This document shows, piece by piece, positions 23,404 to 34,752 of a stretch of DNA of 64,000 bases. The stretch lies in contig BGZK01001324.1 in NCBI GenBank assembly GCA_005406025.1, positions 107,382-171,381 on the forward strand, given 5' to 3'. The notes beneath the pieces were generated by a model that saw nothing but the letters and a program-made list of their open reading frames with translations, ran no database searches and had not been told where the DNA came from. This DNA is from Eumeta japonica. Taxonomy: Eukaryota > Arthropoda > Insecta > Lepidoptera > Psychidae. The number at the start of each line of letters is the position of its first letter. Position 1 is the first letter of the stretch. A program made the translations under genes and the position numbers.

Positions 23404-24385
23404 TTACTGCTTTTCAAAGTATTCTAGAATACATTTAGCACACTTTTTCATTTGTTCAAACCATGTTTGAAAACATGAGGGCTATTGGTCTGAGGGCATG
23501 TTTTGCAAGTGCTGTTTGGAAACTGTCACGGCTTCTTCTGGCCCCGTAAATATCAAAACTCTCACCAAATATTTGATTTTTGGGAAAATAAAGAAATGAT
23601 ATGGTGCTAGGTCTGGACTAAATGTGGGTTGGGTTTTTCTTTACTTTTTCAAAATTGAAAAACGACATAGTCTTATTCCCGGCGTGCGGCGAAACCTTGT
23701 CATGGTTCAGAAGGATGAGACGTCTTGGTCGTTTTTACCCTAACTTTTTCTAAGACAGTAGGCAAACAAAAGCTGAGTGCAGCATTATTTGTCTTTTGTT
23801 CCTCAAGTGGGATCGTGCAGACAGAATCCGTATTGGAGAAAAAAAAACACAATCATTTCTTGCCCACGCTTCTCGTCTGCCTCAATTTTGTTGGATTGGT
23901 GTCGCCTTCCAACACCCATACAGAAGACTGTTGCTTTCTTTCCGGCACGTAACAATATATCCATGTTTAGTCTCCTGTCACAGTGTCATACACGGCATTC
24001 GAAAGTCCGTGATTGTTTTTTAACAATATTTTTTTACACAGTCAACTCGGGTTCATTAATGTTCGGGGGTGAGTTCGTGTGGAATTCAACGATAATAAAG
24101 TTTTCTAACTTTTAAATATTGATGTAAGATTTTTTAAATTTGACACATACCAGTCCTTAAATGTCCTTAAGTTTCCTCATAGGTGATACGCCGGTTTTCT
24201 TCAATTAATTGCCTGACAGTGGCCACATTTTCTTCAATGATCGCAGATCGCAGAGAAACAGGGCCACGGTCAAATTCTACATACCATCGCCTTACAGTGC
24301 TCAAACGAGGTGCTTCTCTCCCAAAAGCATGTGTTTGGAGGAACATTGCTTCCTAATTTGATGAAAGGAAGCAAAGACATCTTTT
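23404..24385 (-). pseudogene. Second mariner-type transposase pseudogene
   Basis: Minus-strand remains of a DDD transposase in the expected order. The N-terminal half survives as STVRRWYVEFDRGPVSL and IIEENVATVRQLIEENRRIT (about 24320-24170). A middle block reads SSVWVLEGDTNPTK-like (about 23930-23880), then a block like IPLEEQKTNNAALSFCLPT (about 23820-23750). The third catalytic motif reads PTFSPDLAPYHFF (about 23632-23580), where the usual Asp after LAPx is His. The C-terminus ends EYFEKQ before a TAA at 23404-23406, a classic mariner ending. Frameshifts and stops separate the blocks. It differs clearly from the mariner at 1 kb and 55 kb. I could not find clear terminal repeats. Confidence 0.88.
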
Positions 24386-24388
24386 TAT

Positions 24389-24810
24389 TTAGAGCGGTAG
24401 TAAACGAAAGTCTACGATTTTTAGATCTGTATTCATACTACTGATGTATAAGAAAATTTTTGTGCTATTGATACCTAATAAATTGTTACCACATTTTTTA
24501 ATAAGAGTGTAATGTCCAGTTTGCGATTCGGTTTCGTCCAGGATCGTTTCAAAAGCACATCTGACGTTAGACTTATTAAACAAATTTTCGGAGACTAATG
24601 GGACTTGCGACATGTGGTGGGAGAGTTTGTGTCAATCACGAAACTCCGTTCGGGAAACTACGTCATTAAGGGTTTTATCGCATTTAAGTGACAGAGTTCA
24701 GAAGAGCGAAGCCAAGGGCGTAAAATTGTTTGGCTGGCGGATGAGGGTAGGTACTGTAGGGATTGGTCCTCGGCCCGTTTATGTTTTTGGTATATATAGA
24801 TAATTTTGAA
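24389..24810 (-). other. Coding-like block, unknown, next to the minus mariner
   Basis: 24389-24613 is open on the minus strand, with SQVPLVSENLFNKSNVRC and FETILDETESQTGHYTLIKK in its first half. 24612-24803 is open on the plus strand and GC-richer, with the phrase GPRTNPYSTYPHPPAKQ visible on the minus strand. It has the feel of retroelement-derived sequence, but I cannot name a family. It may be unrelated DNA into which the mariner inserted. Confidence 0.25.
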
Positions 24811-25689
24811 TACTAAAAAAGTAAATGTCCTGCCAGAAATTAACTCTAAATTATAAAAAAAAAATCTATTAGTTAATCTATATATACAAAGCGAAAAATC
24901 ACCCTCAAATGCATTGCATTATGAGACGTGCAATTGTCATTGCAGTCGGGAGACCGTTCTGTGGAACTGTTTTTAATATAAGAGGTCCCCGACTTGAGGA
25001 CGAGGTATCAGAATATGTATAAAGAAATGTAATGTTATATGCTAGAACACATACATTTAGAAATATTGAAGGAAAATAGCAATCAAAATGAATTAAATAT
25101 AAGAAGTAAAAATAAATTGAGCTAATGTGATAGTCGACTACATACAGTTACGAATGTTTGTAGTTACGTTAGAGGGCTCTGTGTTCAATAAGGTTTCCGA
25201 AGGTATACATTTCACCTTCTAAGTTGTTTAGTAAGTATTTGATAAAAAAAATGTATAAATACTGTCTGAATATTTAGTGTAAATGTGTTCGTGGACGTAT
25301 CCTGCTATAGTCTGTTGCAGGGTTGCTTCTTTTTGTTACAATAATATTTGACTCCGTTTGTAAACATTTAAATTTGAAAAAGCTACCCTTGAGTTTTATT
25401 CTTCTTGAGGAAAACTGTTTTACGAACAAGTGGTAAAGTGTAAATTCTTAGAATATTACGACGTATGTCGAGTGTTATGTTTTGGGCTATGAAACAAAAA
25501 TAATTGCGAATGTGATTTTATAATTCTTACAAAAGAACTAGCACTTGCGTAAATAAAAAATAAATAAATTTTAGTTTTGACTCAATTTTCACCACAATTC
25601 AATCAAATCCTATCGAAAACGCTTCGCTATACAATTTTAGATTAATCTATGCGAACTATGCAGTCCACATAAGCGCTATACAATGTCTC
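24811..25689. other. AT-rich stretch
   Basis: No feature seen; 24890-25010 is slightly GC-richer with no interpretable structure. Confidence 0.45.
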
Positions 25690-26010
25690 TTACGCTGAAT
25701 TCCCGAGGCAGACCTCAAAGCATATCCACACAACTCCCTCGGCGCAGCTAACTGATCAATCAATTAACTCTCCCTGCAAACAATACGTCTGTGCGGCTTC
25801 CCGTTCCTCCGTTCTGGGTCTGTTCACGCTGAACCCGCTCACCTGTTTTGGTCCCGCCCGGAGCCCGCTCGTGCGCGTCGCTGTAGATCCCCGCATAATC
25901 ATTAAGGCGATTGTTCTCGGCGGCCATTTGCCTTTGTAATTGGGGGAACCTCGGTTTCAATCAATTATACTCTGCGGGGAGTGTGGGATGCCCGTTTACA
26001 TCCGCGTTAC
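25690..26010. promoter_or_regulatory. GC-rich island with repeated homeodomain composite sites
   Basis: The 11-mer TCAATCAATTA occurs at 25756-25766 and again at 25957-25967. Its reverse complement, TAATTGATTGA, joins a homeodomain TAAT core to the TGATTGA core used by PBC (Extradenticle) and Hox pairs. Between them are CpG-rich DNA (25800-25880), CGCATAATCATTAAGG and GCCTTTGTAATTGG (Sox- and homeodomain-like). No convincing coding frame. I infer a developmental enhancer. Motif identity is established knowledge; function is inference. Confidence 0.42.
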
Positions 26011-26754
26011 AGTTTTGTACTGAAGTAATTAACGCTATGTTTGTGTGTACGTAAAGTTGAATTAAATTATCGGTTTTTATTTAACACTCGTTAGAAAGTA
26101 GCTACGTGTATTAAAACGACCGTGTGCTTTTCTGACAACAGACTGACATTTGTTTTAATAAATTGTCACGTGCCATTCTATGTGGTTATACTACATGACA
26201 ACAGATGTCGCTACTTGCAGCATAATTAACTAATTATAATATATTGATCTACTTACATAACATCAATACTACGATATCTTCATATAGGCTTGTCACTGAA
26301 TTACACGCATCGCTCCTATATATGTATTTAAATACTTATTTTTCCTTCGAGGGTTAATTTTCCAAAATATTGTAATTGGAATAATGTCTGGATGCAATAT
26401 TTCACGTCGCTAACCTCAGGCATTTTAATTACACATACTTTTATCTCTCATTTCATTCTGATAATTTTCTTAATATCCCGGAACATGTGATTTTTAATAT
26501 CTAAAAACGTAAATATCTAAAAACATAAACTGCAGTTGATAGTTTTAACTTCAAAATCAGGGACTCTCAAATAAAATTATGCTACCTAACGAATTAAAAA
26601 AAAAATCACACATCTCGTGCTCTACACGACATTAGAGTGCATAGAAAATGAACTCAATAACGAAAGGGATAAAGTAAAAGGAATAAATACAAAATAATAT
26701 TTATTAACTAAGAATATGTAAAATATAAATTGTTCCTAATCCTAAAAATAAAAA
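26011..26754. other. AT-rich stretch
   Basis: No feature seen. Confidence 0.45.
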
Positions 26755-27000
26755 TAATTTCGGGCCCATCATCAGACTCTGAACTTCTATCATGGCCAAA
26801 GTTCATTTCAAGAGAATTTCAACGAGCCCAAACACGATTAAGATATGTTATTCCGTTACACTATATAACGGAAATATTATAATTAGCATATTATTGTATT
26901 GTCATTAGAACTACACACTATTGTCAAGTTTCATGATCATCAAATAATTATAAGTGAGTGAAGTTCAGTTTCTAAGATGTCGTTAAATAGAAATAGACAT
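26755..27000 (+). repeat. Probable interspersed repeat
   Basis: The start GGGCCCATCATCAGACTCTG followed by a CATGGCCAAAGTTCATTTC-like stretch and AACGAGCCCAAACACGATT resembles a widely dispersed lepidopteran repeat as I remember it. No second copy is in the window and the borders are unknown. Confidence 0.35.
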
Positions 27001-28525
27001 AAACCAATATCAGTAGTCTCATTCAAATTCCCATTAATGCATATAAGTTGCGGAATGGCCGACTTTGAATAGTATTCGAAAAATTTTCAATGGTTTCAAA
27101 AAACTAAAAAAATGCAGTGCAGGAATTGAGTGAATCATCAATATAAAAATTAGAAACTTAAAAAAATATCTGTATAGGTTTAATTTGACTGTAAAAAATT
27201 TAGGAAGGAAGTGCTTTCATAATGGATCACAAAAGAAACCTTAAATATCTACCAATTTTTATGATTGTAGGCCCAAAGGATAGATAATTTAATACCCCAA
27301 AGTAGTTTTCGTTAAAATTTTAATAACTTTCATTTTTGATATTTTTCAAATTTTTTGGAAAAATCTTATAAATAAAAGTCGAAAATTTATGTTTTTCTTT
27401 AATTTTAAATAAGCACTAACATTTTTTTTATATTGTATTGTAGTTCTTTCAATAAAGCATCTTTTCATACAATTTTAATTCCTTTATCATAATAACCAGC
27501 CAAATCCCTGTCGCACTTTTATTGAAAACGGGTACCCTACTGAAACGATCGAAAAAGCATTCTCAATGCCAAAATTCTTAACGGATACAATGGGATGAAT
27601 CGGCGTCATATAAACCTTCACTATGTACGTATATAAGACCTACGGTAGGTAAGTAAGCTGTCATAAGTAATTTAACAGTGTCAATGTCTTACTGTGTATC
27701 GTATATACTGTATCATTGTGCGTTTATATTATTATATAAGTAAACTTTAATTTTAAAGACCTCTGAAATATATATGAAATTTTGTCCATACCGTCTGTAT
27801 CCTGAATCCTTTGTAGATGAATTCCATCGAGCGTGATTGCTACAAGATTTATATGAAACTCTTCTGTACACACAGAATTCCTTCTGCAGTACGCGAACCA
27901 AGCGCTGGGATGTGGAATGCAGCAGCGCAGCGGGCAGCGCGTTCTCGACCATGATTAGATTGAATGGATCTATATCTTTGGAGAAGCAACGGTATTATAC
28001 TGTTATAGAAATATTGATGCTTAAAATTGTTTCAAAATAGCTAATTTTCTGTTTTGCACATACGTCATTTGAATCCGAACAGATGCCGCGAGGGACGCAC
28101 CATTTTCTTCTTTGTTATATCATTTGCAAAAATAATGAGTCTAGAGCCTTGCATTTTAATTAGGATTTTCTTATATGCTGCGAATAAAAAAATAGCTGTT
28201 CTTACAAAACTGGAGGGAAAACTATGGTTAGAGCTGTAAGCCAGGGTAACTTTGTATGTCGCGAGGACTTATTTATAAATGCCATTTAAAACTTCATCTA
28301 TATTTTCTTAACAATAGACATTTCATGTGTAGCAAACATGTATAAAAAACCTGTATTTATCATAATAATAATATCTTCAGACATAGATACATCACCATCT
28401 AGTCCCAGATTAAGCAATGAAGCTTGTACTATGGGTACCAGATAGTTGATATAATACATATATATATACTCTTTTTTTGTAAATAGATACATATAATACA
28501 TAGGAACCCGGATTCAAAAGAAACA
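27001..28525. other. AT-rich stretch with a small GC-richer spot
   Basis: 27870-27960 is GC-richer with overlapping open frames on both strands but nothing recognisable. The remainder is AT-rich filler. Confidence 0.4.
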
Positions 28526-28529
28526 TTAA

Positions 28530-28628
28530 TTTTTAACCATATAAATAAATGCTTGTCTTGTGCGGGAATGGAACCCACGTCCCTAGCGAAGCAGGTAGGG
28601 TCACTAGTAACTTCGCCAATCAGGCAGT
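28530..28628 (-). mobile_element. tRNA-derived SINE fragment
   Basis: On the minus strand: TTGGCGAAGTTACTAGTGACC (A-box-like), about 20 bases, then CGTGGGTTCCATTCCCGC (a B-box differing slightly from GGTTCGATTCC), then ACAAGACAAGCATTTATTTA as the tRNA-unrelated part. The spacing fits a tRNA-derived Pol III promoter. I recall many lepidopteran repeats of this form. It is not a functional tRNA: the acceptor and anticodon stems do not pair. Confidence 0.7.
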
Positions 28629-29999
28629 CAAATTAATGCTGAGCTTTTGCATTCGATTTGAGTGTAAATATATGTTTCTGTAAACGGAAGTACTTAAAAG
28701 TGATTTTCAGTCGTGTCTATTATACGGATAATAAATATCTCATCCATACACTGCATGAAATTAAAATTGTGGGAGGACAATATATTTCACACAACACAAT
28801 TTTATATAATACAATAGTCCATAGTCTTCAGTCTAAAACGCGTTCACCTTATTGCTCGAGCGGTCGGTCCACCGCATTAGCTAGCATCGAACGGTGTTAT
28901 TGCGCTCAATATGAGCTAATAAATTCGACTCAATAGTTAATATATATTATCAAATGTAATAGCACATTTTCGTTGACGTTCAAAGCCATTGCTTGTTTAG
29001 CTGAATATATACTAGGCCACTCTATGAATCGTAATTAATAGCAATGATTAATAGACGACATAGAATATCGTCAGCTATATTATAGAGTATCGCGACGTTA
29101 CATCAAACTGTATTGATAGCGAATGTCCTGAAAGCATGGATTTGGATGGAAAGCATGGATCATTATCATTAACAATGATATTACATTTTATAGATATTTG
29201 GAAGGCGTTCCGTTTGCGGGTTTACGGGAGCACCAACGTTATACTAAAATTTTGTCTATAAAGTTATAGTTAAAGTTTACTTTAACTATAGGACAGGCAA
29301 ATCTTCTCGTTTTATCTTGTCAAAAAATTTATATTTTTTGTTTCAGTAAGCGAGTTGTTAGGAAAGCAACTCTTTTCATGATAGGCATGCAAAACTTGTA
29401 AAATATTTTAAAAATCACGAGCAGCTTTTGAGCAAACTCACAATATGTAGCTAATGAAAATTGGTATTAATACGTTTACTTCAAACTGTTGAAAAGCTAA
29501 GAGTCCCCTCCGATCACATGCGATCCGGCCCTTGTCTCGTGGCCACAAATTGTGGGTTCAATGAATCGAGGGGACGCAATCAGCGCTATTCAAAGATAAT
29601 TCGTTGCTGTAATTACAAAAGTATATTATTTTAAAGGTGCAAATCATAGATGCGCGCTTGATAAGCGAGCAGTGATGTTGATCGAGAAAATAATTGGCTA
29701 AATCTACTCGGATCGGGCAACAAGAATTCGTTAATATTGACATAGAAAAGGAAATGCACGGGGGACTCGGAAAGTTTTACGATACAACAAAAATATGTTA
29801 TGAATTACTATTTTTATCATACGATAATTTTGAAGAACTCAATGTCGGCACGTTTATATAAAGTTTCATACGTCTATCCAACATTTTCAAAACACACTTT
29901 CCAGTCCACAACGGATACAAGCCATTTAATCGCTTTCGTAAAAGCAGTTAGTGTATCTTTCGATGATAAAAACAGTTTTCTCTCGAGTTGATTTTATTT
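28629..29999. other. AT-rich stretch with small hairpin
   Basis: 29265-29290 is a 12-bp perfect inverted repeat (TATAGTTAAAGT / ACTTTAACTATA) around TT. 29490-29720 is GC-richer, with CATGCGATCCGG and TCGAGGGGACGC, and could be a conserved noncoding element. GAAAGCATGGAT is duplicated at 29131-29159. No gene. Confidence 0.45.
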
Positions 30000-30712
30000 T
30001 GGGGGCAAAATATCGGTTGACACTGCCATCCCTAAAACTTCGTGCTAAGATATAAACTGATGTATTTTTGAACTCTTTAAGTTCGAAAATACCTTAAATC
30101 CATAATTCCTTAAGCTCAAAAAGTTATCTTAAAACTCAAAGACTTATCTTTAATTTTGAGTTCAAACATTCTACAAAATAGTTGACCTTATAGGCTATTC
30201 AAGAAAATTTTTGCTACTTTCAAACTCAGTCTCCAAAAATTAGCGATTGGTTTGTAAGTTAATATTTAAAATGTGCTTTTACAATGATTTAATAATGATA
30301 TTTCTTCAACGAATTGATGAAATTGTTTTTTTTTAATTTTTAATGTGCTGTAACTTTTGAATAGATCAATTAATTTTCACACAGTTAACAGCAGTCGATG
30401 CAGTTTTCCAAGTCCTACAAATAATTTGTAAACGAAAATTGAGCCGATGAAAAATTATGGAGCTTTTTTGAAATAACATTTTTTTTTTTTGGTTTACTAT
30501 ATTTCACGAATGAATTAACGGATTTTGTCCGGTCAAACGGCGACCAACGTGGTTTTTTGATGTTAAGAGTTGATTAGTTTATGTAATCGATCAGTGAAGC
30601 CGTTTAAAAGTTATTTCATGGGAAATTTAAGTTTGATAGAAGTTTTTGGAATAGTAAAGTTTGGTTCCAATAATCGGTTAAGCCGTTCGAAAGTAATAAG
30701 AGGTTTACATAC

Positions 30713-30789
<77 letters not shown>

Positions 30790-30935
30790 CACTCACACAC
30801 GCAGACATATCGACACCCTTGCGGAAACCGTCAAAATAACTTCCCAGTACCTCAAAATGTCGATATCTAATGAAAACTCGATTTTTGAAAAACGGGGTAA
30901 AACTAATAATTTCTCGATTTTCGAAACTTACTAAT
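30000..30935 (+). repeat. Interspersed repeat family R2, copy 1
   Basis: A long AT-rich repeat with a (CA)n(GA)n core. It shares with 44490-44945 a segment like GCAGTCGATGCAGTTTTCC, a pre-microsatellite GAGGTTTACATACTTACAC, and a post-microsatellite block of GTCAAAATAA, GATATCTAATGAAAACTCG and ATTTTTGAAAAACGG. Order and spacing agree, so the two are copies of one family. No coding capacity seen. Confidence 0.7.
30715..30790. repeat. (AC)n followed by (GA)n microsatellite
   Basis: AC units cover 30715-30756 and GA units 30757-30789, interrupted once by AA. The open frames that cross it on both strands (Thr/His and Arg/Glu on one, Cys/Val and Ser/Leu on the other) are artefacts of the repeat. 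Confidence 0.97.
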
Positions 30936-30947
30936 TTCCTTAGCGGA

Positions 30948-31035
30948 AAGTTAATGTTTTGAGCGCCGAGTGCGCGGACGCATTGTCGTGGTGAAGTAAG
31001 TATGATGAAGTATAAGTAAGCCATGGAATACTGCC
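30948..31035 (-). pseudogene. Possible small mariner-type fragment
   Basis: A minus-strand frame (30940-31221) ends with YLLHHDNASAHSALKTLTF. HHDNASAH is the classic second catalytic motif of mariner-family transposases. Nothing upstream or downstream extends the match and repeat family R2 begins immediately after. A short transduced or relic piece is possible, as is coincidence. Confidence 0.4.
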
Positions 31036-31369
31036 CAATATAACCCACGGAGACCGGAGTTTAGTAGCTTGCTGTTCGCAGCAGTAAAAACTTTTAGCAA
31101 ACCTTTGGTGACCTCTTTTAAACTCTAAGAGTTGTAAAAAATACGAGTCTGTAAATGGTTGTAATATTGAAGATATCAATAATATATAGTTACGTTTTTT
31201 TTTGCTCAAGTTTTCCTGCATTATTTCATTAATTTTAGATTTTTTGATTATAAAAGAACAAGTGTTTCGCTATAAAAAATACATATAGTTCTCTCAGAGA
31301 AATAACGATTTTTTAATACAACTGAAAGATAAATATAAACCAATAATTGTTCTAGTCAGACGGTCGCCG

Positions 31370-31535
31370 CGTCGCTCAGTCGTGTAGTTCACCGGCCAGC
31401 GTACGCCACACCCTTTTCACCGGCCGGTGTTTTATTCTCGGCTTATAGCGCTCATAAATTTATGTTTATGATGAGTTTTATGTGACATCGACGCATCGGC
31501 GCAGTGGCAACTTAATCACTCGCTCCTCTCGTATC
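31370..31535. promoter_or_regulatory. Island with four clustered TTTATG sites
   Basis: TTCACCGGCC occurs at 31388-31397 and 31416-31425; the second lies in a perfect palindrome, CACCGGCCGGTG (31418-31429). Downstream, four TTTATG/CATAAA cores lie within 30 bp (31453-31458, 31459-31464, 31465-31470, 31477-31482), the core bound by Caudal and posterior Hox (Abd-B class) homeodomains. No coding frame. I infer an enhancer. Confidence 0.42.
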
Positions 31536-32329
31536 TAAATTCATATGAAACGGCAATAGTTCTACGGGATGATCACCAATGTAAAAAACTATGTCAAATG
31601 TGGTGTAACGGTGATCAAATTTACATCCAAAAAGTTATTTAGTACCCATTATTAACATAGTGATATGATAGTAAAAATGCGAGTTATCCTTATGATTTTT
31701 TTTTGTGGAAAGGATAATTGATATAGAATTATCTTTTCGTTGATGGCTACAAAAGATATCGTTGCAATGATATAGTAAAATTAAAAATGTTGACAAAGCA
31801 GCGAAAATCCTAAAAATATAGTATTACTGACGGTTACAATTTTTAAGTACTACCTCATTATAGAATATTAAATAGGTAAAATTGTTATCAAGGATCCCAA
31901 AAATAAAGTCTGCATTCTATTAATAAACGAATTAAATTAAGAAAGTAATTAGTTTCTCCAAAATTTTGTTATTATTTCTATAACTAAAATAAGTTTTCCA
32001 CATTCACTGTCATTACTAAGTTACATTTTGAAGATTGTCTGCCTTTGATGGGTTAGTTTATTTTTGAGAACTATCGATCTGTTCCGTCTTCGCATAAATG
32101 GACATCTAATAAAGTAGTTTATTTTATTTATTTATGTCAATCATACCCTAAATCTAAGCCCATTACTTGCTTTAAGCTTGCTTTCGACCCAACTTTCAAT
32201 CGTGTAGACTCGATCCTAGTCTTAATTTTGGTCCCGGTTTCGTACCATTCGCACCATATTACTCCATGTTATGGTGTATTTTTATCATCCATATGCTGAG
32301 GAATTCGTTCTCACAATATTTTGTTTCAG
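31536..32329. other. AT-rich stretch
   Basis: No feature seen. Confidence 0.45.
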
Positions 32330-32466
32330 GTTGAGGTGTCTGGACATCGAACCCTAAACGAGCCCTCAACGCTAGTTCATTGCGAATGGAGAGTTTCTTA
32401 TGACGGTCGTCAGCAATGTGGTGGCGATGACCCAGACATTGCAACGCCATTAATCACATCGGCAGG
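32330..32466 (+). CDS. Candidate internal exon, unknown protein
   Basis: A good acceptor (ATTTTGTTTCAG ending at 32329) opens a frame beginning VEVSGHRTLNEPSTLVHCEW and continuing YDGRQQCGGDDPDIATPLIT. A donor-like CAG/GTCAAC falls at 32466/32467; another, CTCG/GTACAC, lies about 20 bases further on. GC is well above the flanks. The minus strand is also open across the block (32259-32450), which weakens the case. I do not recognise a domain. It could be a real exon of an unseen gene or a decayed retroelement fragment. Confidence 0.25.
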
Positions 32467-33949
32467 TCAACGTGCCCCACCTCGGTACACCTTGACTTGG
32501 AGGAAACGCTCTGGACTACATAGCTACGTATATTCATCAATCCCACATATTACGTTATCACATTATTTTAGTATTACATTGCTTACAGTTCCACATTTAT
32601 TTACACAGTAGTTTACAGGAATCTGGAAAATAAAAGTAAACAGACAGTCGTTTTAAAACTTAGTTTTCGAGTTAAAAGGTGGCAAGAACGGATACAAACC
32701 CCTCTTTGTAATTTGTATCGACATGATGATTTTCAACGAATATATTTGCACAGAAAAAAGAAGTAACGAAAAGAGACGAAAGATAATCCAGAGCGCTCCC
32801 TCCATCGAACGGTGTAACTAAAAAAATAAAAGGTGTAATATTCGTTTCAGAAATCTGAACTAAAAAGGTTCGGGCTTAATAAAGTTGTCGCGGCGGACGA
32901 AAGTTAATTTCCTGTTTTGTTCCGAACAAGATTAAAAGAAAAAGAGAAGCGGGAATTTGTTGTGTATCGGGAGTTTTAGCTTCGCGTGACTCAGCCGACT
33001 GCGTCCGGCGCGGACTAGGGCGACCCCGCGGACCGCCTCAACGGGACACGTCCCGGATATTGGTATCCTATATCTCAGAAAGCATGCTTGTGATTTAGTT
33101 GATGTTAGGTCGTTTCATAAATGAAGTATAATTTATTTATGAAATATTTATTAGGCTCACTATCGGGAACGGTTGTTTCATATGTCCAGGAAAATATAAG
33201 ACGTTTCTATTTATATAATCTTTGATTCCGAGAAAAAGCAATAAAAAAGTGTATAGAAGTATATAACATAGTTATTTTCGTTGGTTATATTTGGCTACAT
33301 TTTTATATAGTCAAAACAAATATATCTAAGCTTTTCTATTTTTTTTTTTTCAGCTTATTATCGTTTGGAAATGGTAACCCTACCAAAGTTCTAGCAGATG
33401 TATTTAACGATTTATAATTCTGTAGCAGAAATGGTGATAATAATGAATTTTTTTAAGTTTGCTGTCACTATAAGGTATATATAACATTATGATTTTTTCT
33501 ATATGATCTGAATTTAAGGGTTTTTTTGACATAACTTTATTGGTTTTCCCTAAGCAACTCGCGAATTTCTTGTGATGAAAAATATTATACAGTCAAATTA
33601 TTAAAACACGCTTCACTACATAATTGCAAATCCTATTATTTATATAAGATTATACCTAACCAAGAAAATTCAAGGTATGAACTAAGTCTAGCTTATTTTA
33701 GGATTACATAAAGTAACTAATACAAGTAAATGAGAACCAAACGTAACATTTGAAAATGATCACTTTGAAAACTTTTTTAGCATCGGTAAATTTTTAATAT
33801 AAAGTTGCTGATAGCAAATGAACATCTTAAAAAATTAAATTCTACTACTTAACTTCAAGCAATTACACATATATTTGTAATTAAGCAAACTGCTTAATTC
33901 TGCTTATTTTAGCTGTATTATGATAAATTAGTGTAGAGCATCACCCGTT
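32467..33949. other. AT-rich stretch with one GC-rich patch
   Basis: 32930-33060 is CpG-rich (GCGTCCGGCGCGGACTAGGG) with a GTGACTCAGC AP-1/Maf-like site just before it. The remainder is AT-rich with no feature. Confidence 0.4.
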
Positions 33950-34185
33950 CGACTAGGCAGAAATTTCTATACGATCCTTTTGGAATCGGTATGGAATGCC
34001 ATAAGAAGTCAGCGGCGTTCGCGGCCTTTTACGACCCCTTGCCGGCTGTCGCTTGTTCAGAAGGCGGCGGCGCGCCGCGGCGGAGGCTATGTCGTACCTT
34101 TGTCGCTCGCGACCGACCGAAACAAGTTTTACGGCGGCGAAATTATAGGCTTTGCTAGACACAGGCGTCGCTAATAAGGCCTTAC
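33950..34185. promoter_or_regulatory. CpG-rich island
   Basis: Dense CpG (GGCGGCGGCGCGCCGCGGCGG near 34064-34084) with TTTTACGACCCC and AAGTTTTACGGCGG, Caudal-like TTTACG cores. Open frames on both strands overlap fully, as expected of stop-poor GC-rich DNA. I infer regulatory DNA. Confidence 0.3.
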
Positions 34186-34363
34186 GTCGATAGTTTATCG
34201 AATATTCATACAACTCGGTTAAAGTTCACAAATTACAAGGTGCATTATTGACGGAAAACGTTGAAATTATTTCAAATAACACGAAATCACTAAACGTGAC
34301 TTTATTTGTTGGCGCCGACTACGACAATATATTACTAAATGAAGAAGAGATTCCTGAACTACA

Positions 34364-34752
34364 TTTTTGACGTGATAACGTCTTATAAATCAATGAACGC
34401 CGGCTGTATGTACGAAAAAGCATGACTCATTGTCGCGTTCCGTCTGAACCGAGTGTGCGAGTGAGAGCGTATAAATAAGAGAGGTGCCCTAAGCCTTCGG
34501 CTTATGACGCAACTATCTCTCTTCCACTCTATTGGTCGATGGTTTGGAAGAAAGATACAAAATAATGATAATTAGTTTGTATCTCTCATGATGATACATT
34601 ATCATTACTAGATGATACAAAATAATGATAATTCAGTGATATTAATTCAATTCAATTTATGAACGTATGCAATTTTTCATCAATGTTTTCTTATGATGTT
34701 ATCACGTAAAATTATCGTCTGTAAACCGACTTTACACACAACCAATTTTTTA
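34364..34752 (-). mobile_element. MITE-like family R3, copy A
   Basis: Left end TTTTTGACGTGATAACGTC and right end ATGTTATCACGTAAAA are inverted forms of each other. The right side continues CGTCTGTAAACCGACTTTAC and ACAACCAATTTTTT, as in copies B and C. The interior is diverged from the other copies and holds the 20-mer duplication at 34554-34633. No transposase is present, so movement would need an enzyme supplied in trans. Confidence 0.72.
34554..34633 (+). repeat. 20-bp direct repeat within R3 copy A
   Basis: GATACAAAATAATGATAATT is present at 34554-34573 and exactly again at 34614-34633. A related but changed unit lies between them. Confidence 0.93.

Noticed and set aside
28530..28628. 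Functional tRNA gene
   Set aside because: Box A and B are present but the acceptor, D and anticodon stems do not pair; it is a SINE fragment.
30570..31048. Open frames on both strands crossing the (CA)n(GA)n tract
   Set aside because: Their length comes from the stop-free microsatellite; the peptides are Thr/His, Arg/Glu or Cys/Val repeats.
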